16,031 bases of DNA from NCBI GenBank assembly GCA_039588335.1, contig JBDGZZ010000069.1:1-16031 (forward strand), given 5' to 3'. The position numbers and the translations under genes are program-made. Source of the stretch: G020351775 sp039588335. Lineage in GTDB: Bacteria; Gemmatimonadota; Gemmatimonadetes; Gemmatimonadales; GWC2-71-9. Shown here in pieces: positions 7,619 through 15,834 of the stretch (positions within the stretch are counted from its first letter, which is position 1; each line of letters starts with the position of its first letter). Below the pieces are notes generated by a model, which saw only the letters and a list, made by a program, of their open reading frames with translations, made no database searches and was not told the DNA's origin.

Positions 7619-8571
7619 ACGCGAAGAGCCCGGGATACGCATCCGGGCTCTCATACAAAAGCCTGCCATCCATGAACTCACCGGAGCTTCCGGCAAGAGC
7701 GCCGGGACGAGAGTCGCTTGTTGGGCGTCTCTGTCATGGCTCCCAACGCCGCTTCCATGGTAAGGAGGTCGTGGCGTCGGTCAACCGGTTCCTTAAGGCC
7801 CTACCAACTCAATAAGTTAGACTCTCCACATCACAAATATGGTACCGCGAAACGGAGGTGTTGGACCAGCCCGACGGCCTGCTGATTCTTCAGTCAGTTG
7901 GTTACCGGAGTATGCTTTGATGTTGCATCAGGATTATCGGGAGTTGCCTTTGCACTCGTGCTGGCTGACGCTCATCAATGCAGCCAGTGGTTCGACCCCG
8001 CACCGACGTCAGTCGAACATAGCCGCCGCATACACGCCGGCCTGTCGTGCTAATCTGGCATTTGCCGGTGACCTCCTGAGCCTACCACAGGTGGACTGTT
8101 GAGGTCATGGCAGTTACGAAATGAGTGGTCAGCAAGTGGACCGCTCATTCCTGCTGGCTGTGTGCCAACAGTGTGCCGGATTCTGGAGACGGTGTTTCCA
8201 TCGCATGTCGGTGTTCTGGCACGACTCAGGATCGATACCTGGCTTGGTAGAAACACGGAACTTAGTTTGAGGCTGGGGCCGTAAGGTCGCACGACGTTAC
8301 TTGTGATGGTCGAGCTCGCTTTCGGGGGCGTCGTTGCTGACCGATACTTGGATGATCGTGAGATCGGCTGCGATGGCCACGGTGTTACGTCGTGTCCGGT
8401 GAGCGTTTTCGATGCCTGGCGTCGCGCAAGGCTCCGCCGCGACCCCATGAACGTGGCAGAGAAGCTGTCCTAGCCCAGCGCAGTGTAGCGTTGTCCGGAT
8501 TGACCACCACGGGCAGGCCGGAAACCGCGGAGTCTAGGCGCCGATCCTCTTCCTTTTGTAAGGCGGTACGC
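7619..8571. other. Non-coding interval with inverted repeats
   Basis: About 950 bp separate the DNRLRE lipoprotein gene from radical SAM gene 1. Open frames here have shadow-like composition and no family motif. Inverted repeats seen after the 7625-7651 hairpin: CCGGA/TCCGG (7681-7693), CCGGC/GCCGG (7690-7705), GTTGGG/CCCAAC (7720-7747), TGACCTC/GAGGTCA (8069-8107), and a 10-bp stem with one G-T wobble (8121-8130 with 8139-8148, 8-nt loop). Two palindromes, AACCGGTT and CCTTAAGG, abut at 7783-7798. An AT-richer patch at 7800-7840 might hold a promoter, but no convincing -35/-10 pair was found. The region may be a long leader, an undetected small RNA or decayed sequence. Confidence 0.5.
7625..7651 (+). 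terminator. Hairpin after the DNRLRE lipoprotein gene
   Basis: AGAGCCC and GGAT on the left pair with ATCC and GGGCTCT on the right: an 11-bp stem with one bulged G and an ACGC loop, 6 nt after the stop codon. No U-tract follows, so it may act as a mRNA 3' stabiliser or a weak terminator rather than a classic intrinsic one. Confidence 0.5.
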
Positions 8572-10116
8572 GTGCGACGGCTCCGGATCGGCATTCTCGA
8601 CCTCGTCACAAAGGCTCCCAACAAAGCGCTCTACAGCCGGTTGATGAACCCGAATCTGGCGAGCATCATGCCGCAGGCGGTGGGAGTCTGGTGTGAGGAG
8701 GCCGGACATGAGGTGACCTTTGCATGCTTCACGGGCTCGGACGATCTGCTCGGAGAACTTCCGTCAGATACGGATCTCCTCTTCGTGGGTGCGTTCTCGC
8801 AGGCGGCACAGCTCGCGTATGCTGTCAGTAACCTGTTCCGCCAGCGCGGCGCCGTCACCGTCTTGGGTGGCCCACACGCCCGCTGCTATCCCGACGATGC
8901 GCGCAAGTACTTCGACTACGTTGTGGGCTTCACCGACAAGGCCGTCATTGATGAGATCCTGCACGATTGCAGTCTGCACCGGCCGCTCGGCGTCCACGTG
9001 AGCGCCAAGGGACAACCCTCTTACATACCCGGCGTCAGAGAGCGGTGGAAGTTCATCGAGCCCACCATTGCCAAAGCCCCCTGGTACATAAAGGGGATCC
9101 CTATGATCGCGAGCCTGGGGTGCCCCTATACGTGCGACTTCTGTATCGACTCGACGGTTTCCTATCAACCGCTCGACGGCGATCAGATACGTGAGGACTT
9201 GCGGTTTCTGATCAAGAAGATGGCCAACGTGTGGGTCACATGGCACGATCCGAATTTCGGTGTCCGGTTCGACGACTGCTTGACGGCCATCGAGGGCGCG
9301 ATCCCGCCGGGTACGCTCTCACACTGCGCCGAGAGCAGCCTCTCGCTGCTTGGCGAAGCCAACCTCAAGCGCCTGAGCGCCGCGGGATTCAAGGTGATGC
9401 TTCCAGGCATCGAGTCGTGGTACGGGCTGGGCAGCAAGTCGAAGACGGGTGGCAAGACCGGGATGGAGAAGGTCCACCAGGTGTCCGATCACGTGAACCT
9501 CATCTTGCGTTACATCCCATACGTGCAGACCAACTTCGTGCTGGGCCTGGACGTTGACGAAGGAGCGGAGCCGTTCGAGTTCACGAAGCGGTTCATGGAC
9601 TGTACGCCGGGGGCCTTGCCTGGCTATTCCCTGCTGTCGGCCTTCGGGGAGGCCGCACCGCTCAACCTGGAGTTGCAGCGCGACGGTCGGGTGCTGCCGT
9701 TCCCGTTTCATTTCCTGAACGCCAATCAGGCGATGAACGTAAAGCCGAAAAACTACGGCTGGGTAAAGTTCTACGATCACCTGATCGATCTGACGAAATA
9801 CTCCTTCTCCTGGAAGAACATCGTGCGCCGCGCGCGGGCCAACGGCCGAGGGTTCGCGACGTGCGTGAACGTCCTGCGGGCTCTCTCGTCAGACGGGTAC
9901 GGCCGTATCAGGTATTACGAGACGGTGCGGCGGTTGCTGGATGCGGATCGGTCGATGCAGCGGTTCTTCGCTGGAGAGACCCGCGAGCTACCCTCGTTCT
10001 ATGTGGAGCGCATCCGTCAGGATCTCGGACCGCTGTGGGAACTCCTCCCCCCGGGTGCGCTGTACCACGACCCGAACGCGTATCTCCGGAAAACCAACGA
10101 TCCCGCACCGGGATGA
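8572..10116 (+). CDS. Cobalamin-binding-domain radical SAM enzyme 1
   Basis: A 514-residue protein. Residues about 4-135 form a Rossmann-like B12-binding domain: RIGILDL at the first strand, DTDLLFVGAFSQAAQ in the middle, and VTVLGGPHARCYPDDA. It lacks the DxHxxG lower-ligand motif, as in many class B radical SAM enzymes. The radical SAM core starts near 175; CPYTCDFC carries Cys184, Cys188 and Cys191 (CX3CX2C) for the 4Fe-4S cluster. A tail of about 200 residues is unassigned. The reaction is probably a SAM-dependent methylation or radical rearrangement at an unactivated carbon; substrate unknown. GTG 8572 is preferred: AAGGCGG lies upstream and the B12 fold begins at once, whereas the longer frame (ATG 8392) adds Arg/Ser-rich shadow-like sequence. 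It heads the putative biosynthetic cluster. Confidence 0.9.
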   Translation: MRRLRIGILDLVTKAPNKALYSRLMNPNLASIMPQAVGVWCEEAGHEVTFACFTGSDDLLGELPSDTDLLFVGAFSQAAQLAYAVSNLFRQRGAVTVLGGPHARCYPDDARKYFDYVVGFTDKAVIDEILHDCSLHRPLGVHVSAKGQPSYIPGVRERWKFIEPTIAKAPWYIKGIPMIASLGCPYTCDFCIDSTVSYQPLDGDQIREDLRFLIKKMANVWVTWHDPNFGVRFDDCLTAIEGAIPPGTLSHCAESSLSLLGEANLKRLSAAGFKVMLPGIESWYGLGSKSKTGGKTGMEKVHQVSDHVNLILRYIPYVQTNFVLGLDVDEGAEPFEFTKRFMDCTPGALPGYSLLSAFGEAAPLNLELQRDGRVLPFPFHFLNANQAMNVKPKNYGWVKFYDHLIDLTKYSFSWKNIVRRARANGRGFATCVNVLRALSSDGYGRIRYYETVRRLLDADRSMQRFFAGETRELPSFYVERIRQDLGPLWELLPPGALYHDPNAYLRKTNDPAPG

Positions 10117-10127
10117 ACCAGCCGGTG
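10106..10127 (+). terminator. Possible weak terminator hairpin at the end of radical SAM gene 1
   Basis: CACCGG (10106-10111) pairs with CCGGTG (10122-10127) across a 10-nt loop that includes the stop codon. No U-tract follows, so read-through into the exporter gene is possible. Confidence 0.3.
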
Positions 10128-10206
10128 TAGCTTCGGCTGCTCGGCGCCAGATCTCACGCAACTGTGCACTGGGCGCAAGAAGTCCTGACAAGCGTTAGGC
10201 ATGGCC

Positions 10207-10234
10207 GCAGATTACCAAGATGGTGCTAATCTGC
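10207..10234 (+). promoter_or_regulatory. Stem-loop / operator-like inverted repeat upstream of the exporter
   Basis: GCAGATTA (10207-10214) and TAATCTGC (10227-10234) are a perfect 8-bp inverted repeat with a 12-bp spacer that itself contains ACCA/TGGT. It ends 35 bp before the exporter start codon, in a 153-bp gap. It could be an operator for exporter control, an attenuator, or simply the terminator of the preceding gene. Confidence 0.45.
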
Positions 10235-10269
10235 GCTGATCGCATCCTGGGCACGGAGCGTGTAGAGTA

Positions 10270-12435
10270 GTGCTCTCGACTCGGGTCGCCGCGCTGGCAG
10301 TCTGGATCGTGGTCCTCTGCTTGGCTGCAGTTGTCACGGCGACACGACTCCAGGTGCAGAACCCACGCGGCCTGTGGTCCGTTTCACCGGACCCACCGGC
10401 ACACCAATACTGGAGCTTCGCGCAGCAGCAGTTCGGAGATCGCGACGTTCTCCTGCTGGGTGTTGAGGTACCGGCTGATGCCGCATCGGCTCTTGAGACG
10501 ATTGCCGTCGACCTGCAACAGTGGATTCGGGACCAGCCGGAAGTAGCTCAAGTTCTCGGGATCGAGCAGGTCCAGGCTCTGGAGCGCCGGTTGGGGCCGT
10601 TCGGGGGACGGCTGCTCTCGGGGTTTCGGGAAGCGGTGATCGGTCGGGATGGGACCACGGCAATGACGTATGTGGTCCTGCGCCCACCCACAACCGCGGG
10701 AAGTCTGGATGTAAAGGCGTCCTTTGTTGACCGGCTCCGCGGCGAAGCGCCCGGGCTGCTCCCGACAGAGTACGAGCTGTACGTGGCGGGTCAGCCGGCG
10801 ATCGACGTTTCGCTGAACCGGCTGCTGCGTGACGACTTCGCCAGGACCGTACCGCTTGCCTTGGCTGTCTTGGGACTGGTTCTCGTGCTGATGATCGGGC
10901 GAGAAGGTGTGGGTGCGGTGCTCGCCATGGCTGCTGGGCTCGTTGTGCTCCTCGCGGGGCTGGCGCTGACGCATGTCCCGGTGTCCAGCGCGACGGCGGT
11001 GGCCCTTCCTCTGACGGTAGTGGTCGGAATCTCCTATGCTGCCCACGTTGGCCTTGCCGTCGCGCGGGCGGACGGTGACAGGGCTGCGGTGAGGGAGATC
11101 CGGACACCGCTCACATGGTCGTATCTGACAACGGTGGTCGCGTTGGGAAGTTTTGTGCTCTCGCCGATTCGGGCACTCCGTTACTTCGCCGCAGCCTCCA
11201 CCGCTGGTCTCTCCGTTGCCTTCCTGTCATCTCTGAGCCTGACCCCCCTTGTTCGCTTGCGTGGATCCCGGAGCGGCGCACGGCGTGCTCGCCGTCGCCT
11301 GACTCGGTTGGGGGTTGGGATCTACGGTGCCGCCGCGAGGCACCAACGGGTCACGGTCGGGATCTGGCTCGGCGTGATGATCGTCATCTCGGTGGGCGTT
11401 CTGCGCCTTCGACTGGAGTCCAACAGCTACCTTGGTCTCTTTCCCGAAGATCATGCTATAGCGCGCGCATACCGCGCCATCGATGCAGCGTTTGGTGGCA
11501 GTGTGCCGCTTCATGTCCTGGCGCGCGTGGATTCGGGGTCCGCGTTCGAACAGGAACGCGCACGAAGCCGGATCGGTGAGTTCCTCCGCGGTGCAGACGA
11601 ACAACTTGAGGTCGGACCCGTGCTGCAGCCGCCTGCGCCGAGGGCTCTCGGGGGCGACGAGCATACGGAAACCCTGATGGCTAGCTGGTTTCAGGGTCAG
11701 GACGAGCGTTACACCCGCGCCATCTTCACGATACCGATCATGTCTACGCCCGATGCCGTTCGGACCATCAACAGTCTGGACAGTCTGGCCCGGGAGCATT
11801 CCAACGAAGCAGTGAGCTTGAGTGTCACTGGCTTGCTACCGGCCTCGATCCCTATGCAACAGATGCTGGTCGGCCTGATGATCAAGTCCCTGGGCCTCCT
11901 CGGGGCATTCGTGTTGGTCGCCTTTGTCCTTGCCTCGCGGTCGCTCCGAGGGGGACTCACCCTCTTGGCGCCCAATCTGATCGCGGTGTTGGCAGTAGTA
12001 GGAGTCATGGGATATGTCGGCATCCCTATCGACTTCACGACGGTCAGTGTCACATCGCTTGTCCTGGGAGTGGCAGTCGATGATACCCTGCAGCTTACTT
12101 GGGCCGGACGCGGGACCGCAGATGGTCGCGAGTACCATGCAAGCCGCGCGGTGCGCCGGACGGCGGCCCCGGTGCTGCTTGGATCGATTGCCATGATCGT
12201 GGGTGCCGTGACACTGACAGCGTCGCCGTTCCCACCGACCAGTCAGCTCGGTGGCCTGCTCGCGGTGGGGCTCGCCACGGCCCTGGCTGCAGATCTGACA
12301 CTCACGCCACTGTTGATCGCGAGGTGGGCCGGGCGCCATAGAGTTGGCCCCACGATAGGCCCCCTCGGAGACGCAGCACACCAGCCATCCCAAGAGCCGT
12401 ACCTCCGTCCAACAGCCACCAAACCACACATATAA
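10270..12435 (+). CDS. MMPL/RND superfamily transporter (probable exporter)
   Basis: A 721-residue inner-membrane protein with the two-fold RND layout. One N-terminal helix (about 6-25) is followed by a periplasmic loop of some 170 residues and a five-helix bundle. A second helix (residues about 361-379), a second loop and another bundle follow. The second bundle holds GVAVDD with Asp604 and Asp605, at the place of the proton-relay Asp of RND proteins. The first bundle has GISYAAH (253-259) where relatives often have an Asp, so the repeats are asymmetric. The size fits MMPL/HpnN-like lipid exporters rather than 1,000-residue AcrB pumps, and no adaptor or outer-membrane gene is nearby. Between radical SAM and transferase genes it probably exports the lipophilic product. 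The start is GTG 10270 with a weak GGAG upstream. Confidence 0.9.
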   Translation: MLSTRVAALAVWIVVLCLAAVVTATRLQVQNPRGLWSVSPDPPAHQYWSFAQQQFGDRDVLLLGVEVPADAASALETIAVDLQQWIRDQPEVAQVLGIEQVQALERRLGPFGGRLLSGFREAVIGRDGTTAMTYVVLRPPTTAGSLDVKASFVDRLRGEAPGLLPTEYELYVAGQPAIDVSLNRLLRDDFARTVPLALAVLGLVLVLMIGREGVGAVLAMAAGLVVLLAGLALTHVPVSSATAVALPLTVVVGISYAAHVGLAVARADGDRAAVREIRTPLTWSYLTTVVALGSFVLSPIRALRYFAAASTAGLSVAFLSSLSLTPLVRLRGSRSGARRARRRLTRLGVGIYGAAARHQRVTVGIWLGVMIVISVGVLRLRLESNSYLGLFPEDHAIARAYRAIDAAFGGSVPLHVLARVDSGSAFEQERARSRIGEFLRGADEQLEVGPVLQPPAPRALGGDEHTETLMASWFQGQDERYTRAIFTIPIMSTPDAVRTINSLDSLAREHSNEAVSLSVTGLLPASIPMQQMLVGLMIKSLGLLGAFVLVAFVLASRSLRGGLTLLAPNLIAVLAVVGVMGYVGIPIDFTTVSVTSLVLGVAVDDTLQLTWAGRGTADGREYHASRAVRRTAAPVLLGSIAMIVGAVTLTASPFPPTSQLGGLLAVGLATALAADLTLTPLLIARWAGRHRVGPTIGPLGDAAHQPSQEPYLRPTATKPHI

Positions 12436-12510
12436 CGCAGGCCTCCGTGCGCGTTGACGTTCTCTTGACGCCGCCGGGATAACGAGGTATGTCCCCAGGA
12501 ACAGGAACGG

Positions 12511-13254
12511 ATGTACGTGGAGCAATCTGCTTCAGTATCCATCTTCTACGGCGGTGCAGCTAAGCCGTCGAGACCTGAGTCCCTCTGGGCGTTCCTCTCC
12601 CCGTACGAGCTGAGCAGGCTGAATGCCTTGCCTGAAAGAAAGAGGCGTGACTGGCTGTCAGGGCGTATGGCATTGAAGCACGCCTACCTATCTCTCACGG
12701 GACAGCTGGACGCAAAGCCCCCCAACCACGTCGAAGTCTGGAACGGTCCTTCCGGGTCTCCCCAAATCCCGCGTGCGCCCGACTTACTCTGTTCGATAAC
12801 CCACAGTCACGGGTGGGGTGCCGGTGCTACGTCCACCGAGCCGGTCGGCGTGGACATCGAGCCGCTCGGGCGACACGGCACCCGAACCTGCGAGCTGGTG
12901 GCGACCGGAGAGGAAGTCGAGCGTCTCAGGGAGGCCGGAGTGCGTCCGACCGCGATCGGTGGCACACTGTGGGCCATCAAGGAAGCGGTGCTCAAAGCCG
13001 TTGGGCTGGGACTGCGCGTCCCCGTCGTGCGAGCAAGGCTGGGCAGGCCGCAACAGGACTCCTGGGAAGTGACGCTCGTGCATCCCGGGTGGGCCATGAG
13101 CCGGTGGTCAGTCTGGACCGGCACTTTCGCCGGGTTCGCGCTGGCATTGGCCCGTCCCGCGTACTCCACTCGAGAGATCCGCTGGAGAATCGTAACCTCA
13201 TCGGACTGGCGCGAGCCCGTCTGGAGAGAGGGCGCATGGCGCGTGTCCTGGTAA
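12511..13254 (+). CDS. 4'-phosphopantetheinyl transferase (Sfp-type superfamily)
   Basis: A 247-residue protein, the usual length of Sfp-type enzymes. Motifs appear in order: GRMALKHA near 51-58; CSITHSHGWGAG (94-105), the P2-type histidine motif; GVDIEPLG (113-120) with Mg-binding Asp115 and Glu117; and WAIKEAVLKAVGLGL (154-168), the WxxKEAxxKAxG motif with Glu158. The enzyme transfers phosphopantetheine from coenzyme A to a serine of a carrier protein in the cytoplasm. The carrier gene lies two genes downstream, so that protein is the obvious partner. It opens the tight operon: its last 19 nt overlap the SDR gene. A weak TTGACG-N17-TATGTC element at 12465-12493 could be its promoter, but the spacing from the exporter is only 75 nt, so co-transcription is equally likely. 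Confidence 0.93.
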   Translation: MYVEQSASVSIFYGGAAKPSRPESLWAFLSPYELSRLNALPERKRRDWLSGRMALKHAYLSLTGQLDAKPPNHVEVWNGPSGSPQIPRAPDLLCSITHSHGWGAGATSTEPVGVDIEPLGRHGTRTCELVATGEEVERLREAGVRPTAIGGTLWAIKEAVLKAVGLGLRVPVVRARLGRPQQDSWEVTLVHPGWAMSRWSVWTGTFAGFALALARPAYSTREIRWRIVTSSDWREPVWREGAWRVSW

Positions 13255-14225
13255 CCGGTGGCTCGGGTTTCGTCGGCCGTTCCCTCATCGAAGCGCTGCT
13301 CGGTCAGGGACACCAGGTCTGGTGTGTAAGCCGCTCAAGGCCGATTGTGGACTCGCTGTCCGAGAGCCTCGAATGGATCCAGTCGGATCTCGGGAACGGG
13401 CGCGCCTACGCCGACGCGATCGCCAGGGCCGATTGCATTTTCCACCTTGCGAGCTTGCTCACGGCCCGACGGAGATCAGAGTACGTCAGTGTGAACGTTG
13501 AAGGAACGCGGGCTCTCTTCGACACGTGCTACCGTGCTGGTCAACACATCCGTCGGTTCGTGTACATGAGTAGCATCGCTGCCATGGGGCCGACCGACGA
13601 CGGTTGCCTTCTCACCGAGTCTACTCCCTGTCGGCCCCGCACCCAATATGGGGCCAGCAAGCTCGCAGCCGAGCACATCGTCCGCGAGAATGCCTCGGAG
13701 TTCCCGGCGGTGATCCTGCGCCCATCGTTCATCTACGGGCCAGGAGATGTGCGCGGTGCGGTCTTCCTGCGCGAGCTGTTGGGTACCAGGTGGAGCCCGA
13801 GTCGTCTCACGATCAGAACGATCAGCTTCTGTCATGTATCCGACGTGGTCCGTGCCTGTCTCCGTGCGCTCGAATCCGAGAGCCCGGGCGGGCAGATGTA
13901 TCTGGTTGCGGAGCCGAAGTCCTACGAGTGGAGCGACGTGGACGAAATACTTGAGCGCGCCCTGAGTGAGTTGGCGGCGAGCTGCGAATCGTCTGAGGCG
14001 GAACTGGCGCGGCATCTGTTGGAGCGCGTACGAGCTGTGACTAGTGAGAAGGCTAACGAAATCGACGGTGAACACTGGGGCTGCGACACGCGCCGGGCAG
14101 CGCGCGAATTGGGATTCGCGGCGCAGCGCTCCCTGGACGAAGCTGCGGGTGAGGTCATTGAGTCCTATCTAAGGAATGGGCTTCTGATGACGTCTGAGAA
14201 CGCTGGAGCAGGCACGGAGGCCTAG
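13236..14225 (+). CDS. NAD(P)-dependent epimerase/dehydratase-type extended SDR
   Basis: A 329-residue extended short-chain dehydrogenase. VLVTGGSGFVGRSLIEALL carries the GxxGxxG dinucleotide loop (8-14), FHLAS follows the fourth strand (69-73), YMSSIAAMG holds the catalytic serine region (110-118), and YGASKLAAE gives Tyr138 and Lys142 (YxxxK). LRPSFIYGPGD and SEKANEIDGEHWGCDTRRAA are typical of the substrate half. It resembles 3-beta-HSD-like and sugar-epimerase-like SDRs used for ketone/alcohol redox or epimerisation; the substrate is not readable. The ATG at 13236 has GGAGAGAGGG just upstream and lies inside the end of the transferase gene, showing translational coupling. Its stop is directly followed by the carrier protein start. 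A role in processing a carrier-bound or released intermediate is inferred. Confidence 0.92.
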   Translation: MARVLVTGGSGFVGRSLIEALLGQGHQVWCVSRSRPIVDSLSESLEWIQSDLGNGRAYADAIARADCIFHLASLLTARRRSEYVSVNVEGTRALFDTCYRAGQHIRRFVYMSSIAAMGPTDDGCLLTESTPCRPRTQYGASKLAAEHIVRENASEFPAVILRPSFIYGPGDVRGAVFLRELLGTRWSPSRLTIRTISFCHVSDVVRACLRALESESPGGQMYLVAEPKSYEWSDVDEILERALSELAASCESSEAELARHLLERVRAVTSEKANEIDGEHWGCDTRRAARELGFAAQRSLDEAAGEVIESYLRNGLLMTSENAGAGTEA

Positions 14226-14498
14226 ATGGTGATGCGGGTTGACGGACGACAGGCGATCGCGAGTGAAGTACGGTCCATCATCGTGACGAACTTTCTCCCA
14301 GGCGAGTCCGAGGAGAATCTGCGTGACGACGATCTCCTACTCGAGGGTGGGGTGATCGATTCGGGGAGTGTAGTCACGCTGGTGGGGTACCTGGAGGATC
14401 GATTCGATATCCAAGTTCGAGACGAGGATCTGTTTGTCGAGAACTTGGCCACGATTGACAACATTGTGGACTTCATCGCTCGAAAGACGCTGGGTTGA
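14226..14498 (+). CDS. Free-standing acyl carrier protein
   Basis: A 90-residue acidic protein with the four-helix carrier pattern: an IASEVRSIIV helix, the loop FLPGESEENLRDDDLLLEGG, and GVIDSGSVVTLVGYLEDRF, in which Ser46 after Asp45 is the phosphopantetheine site (DS motif, here DSGS rather than the common DSL). The helix IDNIVDFIARKTL closes it. The start at 14226 directly follows the SDR stop, with GGAGG 5 nt upstream; ATG 14232 is an alternative giving a protein two residues shorter. Stand-alone carriers of this kind with a dedicated transferase and an FkbH-like gene usually carry an unusual extender or starter unit, not bulk fatty acids. The D-x-loop is rich in acidic residues, favouring contact with a basic enzyme partner. 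Confidence 0.92.
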   Translation: MVMRVDGRQAIASEVRSIIVTNFLPGESEENLRDDDLLLEGGVIDSGSVVTLVGYLEDRFDIQVRDEDLFVENLATIDNIVDFIARKTLG

Positions 14499-14514
14499 AA
14501 TGAAGGAGTCTGCC

Positions 14515-15834
14515 ATGCGTATCCTGCTGATTGATCCGGTGACCACGGCCAAGACGGTGCCGGTGGGCGAGCGGCGCAAGCTCCGACAAGGTATCGGGTA
14601 CCCTGGGCTCGGGCTGCTGACGGTTGCCGCACTGACACCGCGTGAACACGAAGTTCGCGTGATCGACGAGTCGGTGGAGTCCATCCCGGAAGACTTCGAC
14701 CCCGACCTCGTGGGCATCTCTGTGCAGGCCCCGACCGCCCCTTACGCCTACGAACTAGCTGCTGGTTTCCGACGCCGTGGCGTCCCAGTCGTGCTCGGTG
14801 GGATTCACGTGTCACTCAATCCCGAAGAGGCACACGGTCACGCGGATGCCATCGTGACCGGAGAGGCGGAGCTCACCTGGCAGAAGCTGCTCGAAGACTT
14901 CCGTCATGGTGCTCTCAGAGCCGAGTACCGTGCCAAGGGCCTGGCTGACGTGGATGCCTCACCGATTCCACGGCGCGATTTGCTGCGCCAAGGAGACTAT
15001 CAGATCCCAAGCGTCGTCCAGGCGAGCAAGGGGTGCCCATTCGGCTGTGAGTTCTGCTCGCTATACGCGTACGTAGGGCACACACCTCGGTTCCGGCGTA
15101 TCAGTCGGGTGATCGAGGAGATTCGCGGGATACCGGGCGACGCCATCCTGTTCGCCGACGACAACATCTACGCCCGCAAACAATACGCGTGGGATCTCTT
15201 CCGGGCCCTTGAGACTGTGGAGAAACGGTGGATAGCGGAGTCGACCTGGCACATCGCGTTCGACGATGAGGCTCTGACTCGCGCTAGGGACAGCGGATGC
15301 GCCGGACTGTTCGTAGGGTTCGACTCGATCAACCTCCAGCCAAACATCCGCAAGGTCCCGCGTTCCGGAAGTGTCGAGGAGACGTATGTGGAGGCAATAC
15401 AGAGGATTCTCGACAAACGCATAGCGGTCGTTGCGGCCTTCGTGTTCGGACTCGACAGCGACGACCCGAGCGTGTTCGAGCGGTCCTTCCAAGTTGTGCG
15501 GAGGGGCGGGGCTAATCTGGTCAACTTCAGCGTCCTAGTTCCGTACCCCGGCACTCCGGTCTTCCACCGCCTGAAACGGGAAGGTCGGATCACGGAGTGG
15601 GACTGGGCGAAATACATAAGCCCAAGCGTGTGCTTCGAGCCGAAGCAGATGACGGTCGAGGAGCTCTCTGATGGCACTCGATGGGCTCAACAGCAATTCT
15701 ACTCGCTCGCTCACGTTGTGAGGAACGCCGTTCGGGCGAGCCTGCAGCTCGGTTGGGGCATGGGGCTGTTGTCCTTGAGACTCAACTGGGCCCAGCGCTG
15801 TAACTGGGGGCAAGGCAGTGCGAGGCAAGACTGA
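14515..15834 (+). CDS. Cobalamin-binding-domain radical SAM enzyme 2
   Basis: A 439-residue protein. The N-terminal B12-binding domain (about 1-130) has MRILLIDPV, DLVGISVQAPTAPYAYELA and VVLGGIHVSLNPEEA, with DAIVTGEAE at its end. The radical SAM core follows: SKGCPFGCEFC with Cys174, Cys178 and Cys181 (CX3CX2C), FADDN (213-217), and GLFVGFDSIN. The C-terminal segment with PYPGTPVFHRLKREGRI resembles HpnP-like or DUF4070-type proteins. Enzymes of this layout often methylate inert carbons or close rings. The start at 14515 has AAGGAG six nt upstream; ATG 14500 would add five residues. The gene begins 16 nt after the carrier protein and overlaps the FkbH-like gene by 17 nt, so it is firmly in this operon. 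It differs clearly from radical SAM enzyme 1, so the two are not simple duplicates. Confidence 0.93.
   Translation: MRILLIDPVTTAKTVPVGERRKLRQGIGYPGLGLLTVAALTPREHEVRVIDESVESIPEDFDPDLVGISVQAPTAPYAYELAAGFRRRGVPVVLGGIHVSLNPEEAHGHADAIVTGEAELTWQKLLEDFRHGALRAEYRAKGLADVDASPIPRRDLLRQGDYQIPSVVQASKGCPFGCEFCSLYAYVGHTPRFRRISRVIEEIRGIPGDAILFADDNIYARKQYAWDLFRALETVEKRWIAESTWHIAFDDEALTRARDSGCAGLFVGFDSINLQPNIRKVPRSGSVEETYVEAIQRILDKRIAVVAAFVFGLDSDDPSVFERSFQVVRRGGANLVNFSVLVPYPGTPVFHRLKREGRITEWDWAKYISPSVCFEPKQMTVEELSDGTRWAQQQFYSLAHVVRNAVRASLQLGWGMGLLSLRLNWAQRCNWGQGSARQD

Noticed and set aside
7783..7798. Adjacent palindromes AACCGGTT and CCTTAAGG as an attachment or recombination site
   Set aside because: Both are short, no integrase is near, and no direct-repeat partner was seen; probably chance.
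7987..8001. GGTTCGACC resembling a tRNA T-arm
   Set aside because: The stem is poor and no acceptor, D-arm or anticodon arm can be folded around it.
8050..8448. Minus-strand open frame of 132 codons before radical SAM gene 1
   Set aside because: Composition is Ser/Arg/Pro/Thr-rich as in antisense shadows, with no recognisable motif and no Shine-Dalgarno; it was not called as a gene.
8392..8571. Longer ATG start for radical SAM gene 1
   Set aside because: The extra 60 residues are Arg/Ser-rich and precede the natural start of the B12-binding fold at GTG 8572, which has an AAGGCGG upstream.
12465..12493. TTGACG-N17-TATGTC as a separate promoter for the transferase operon
   Set aside because: The -10 is weak and the gap to the exporter is only 75 nt; kept only as a remark in the gene entry.
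12813..13235. Upstream extension of the SDR frame
   Set aside because: It runs inside the transferase gene in another frame; the Rossmann motif starts immediately at ATG 13236 with a good ribosome site.
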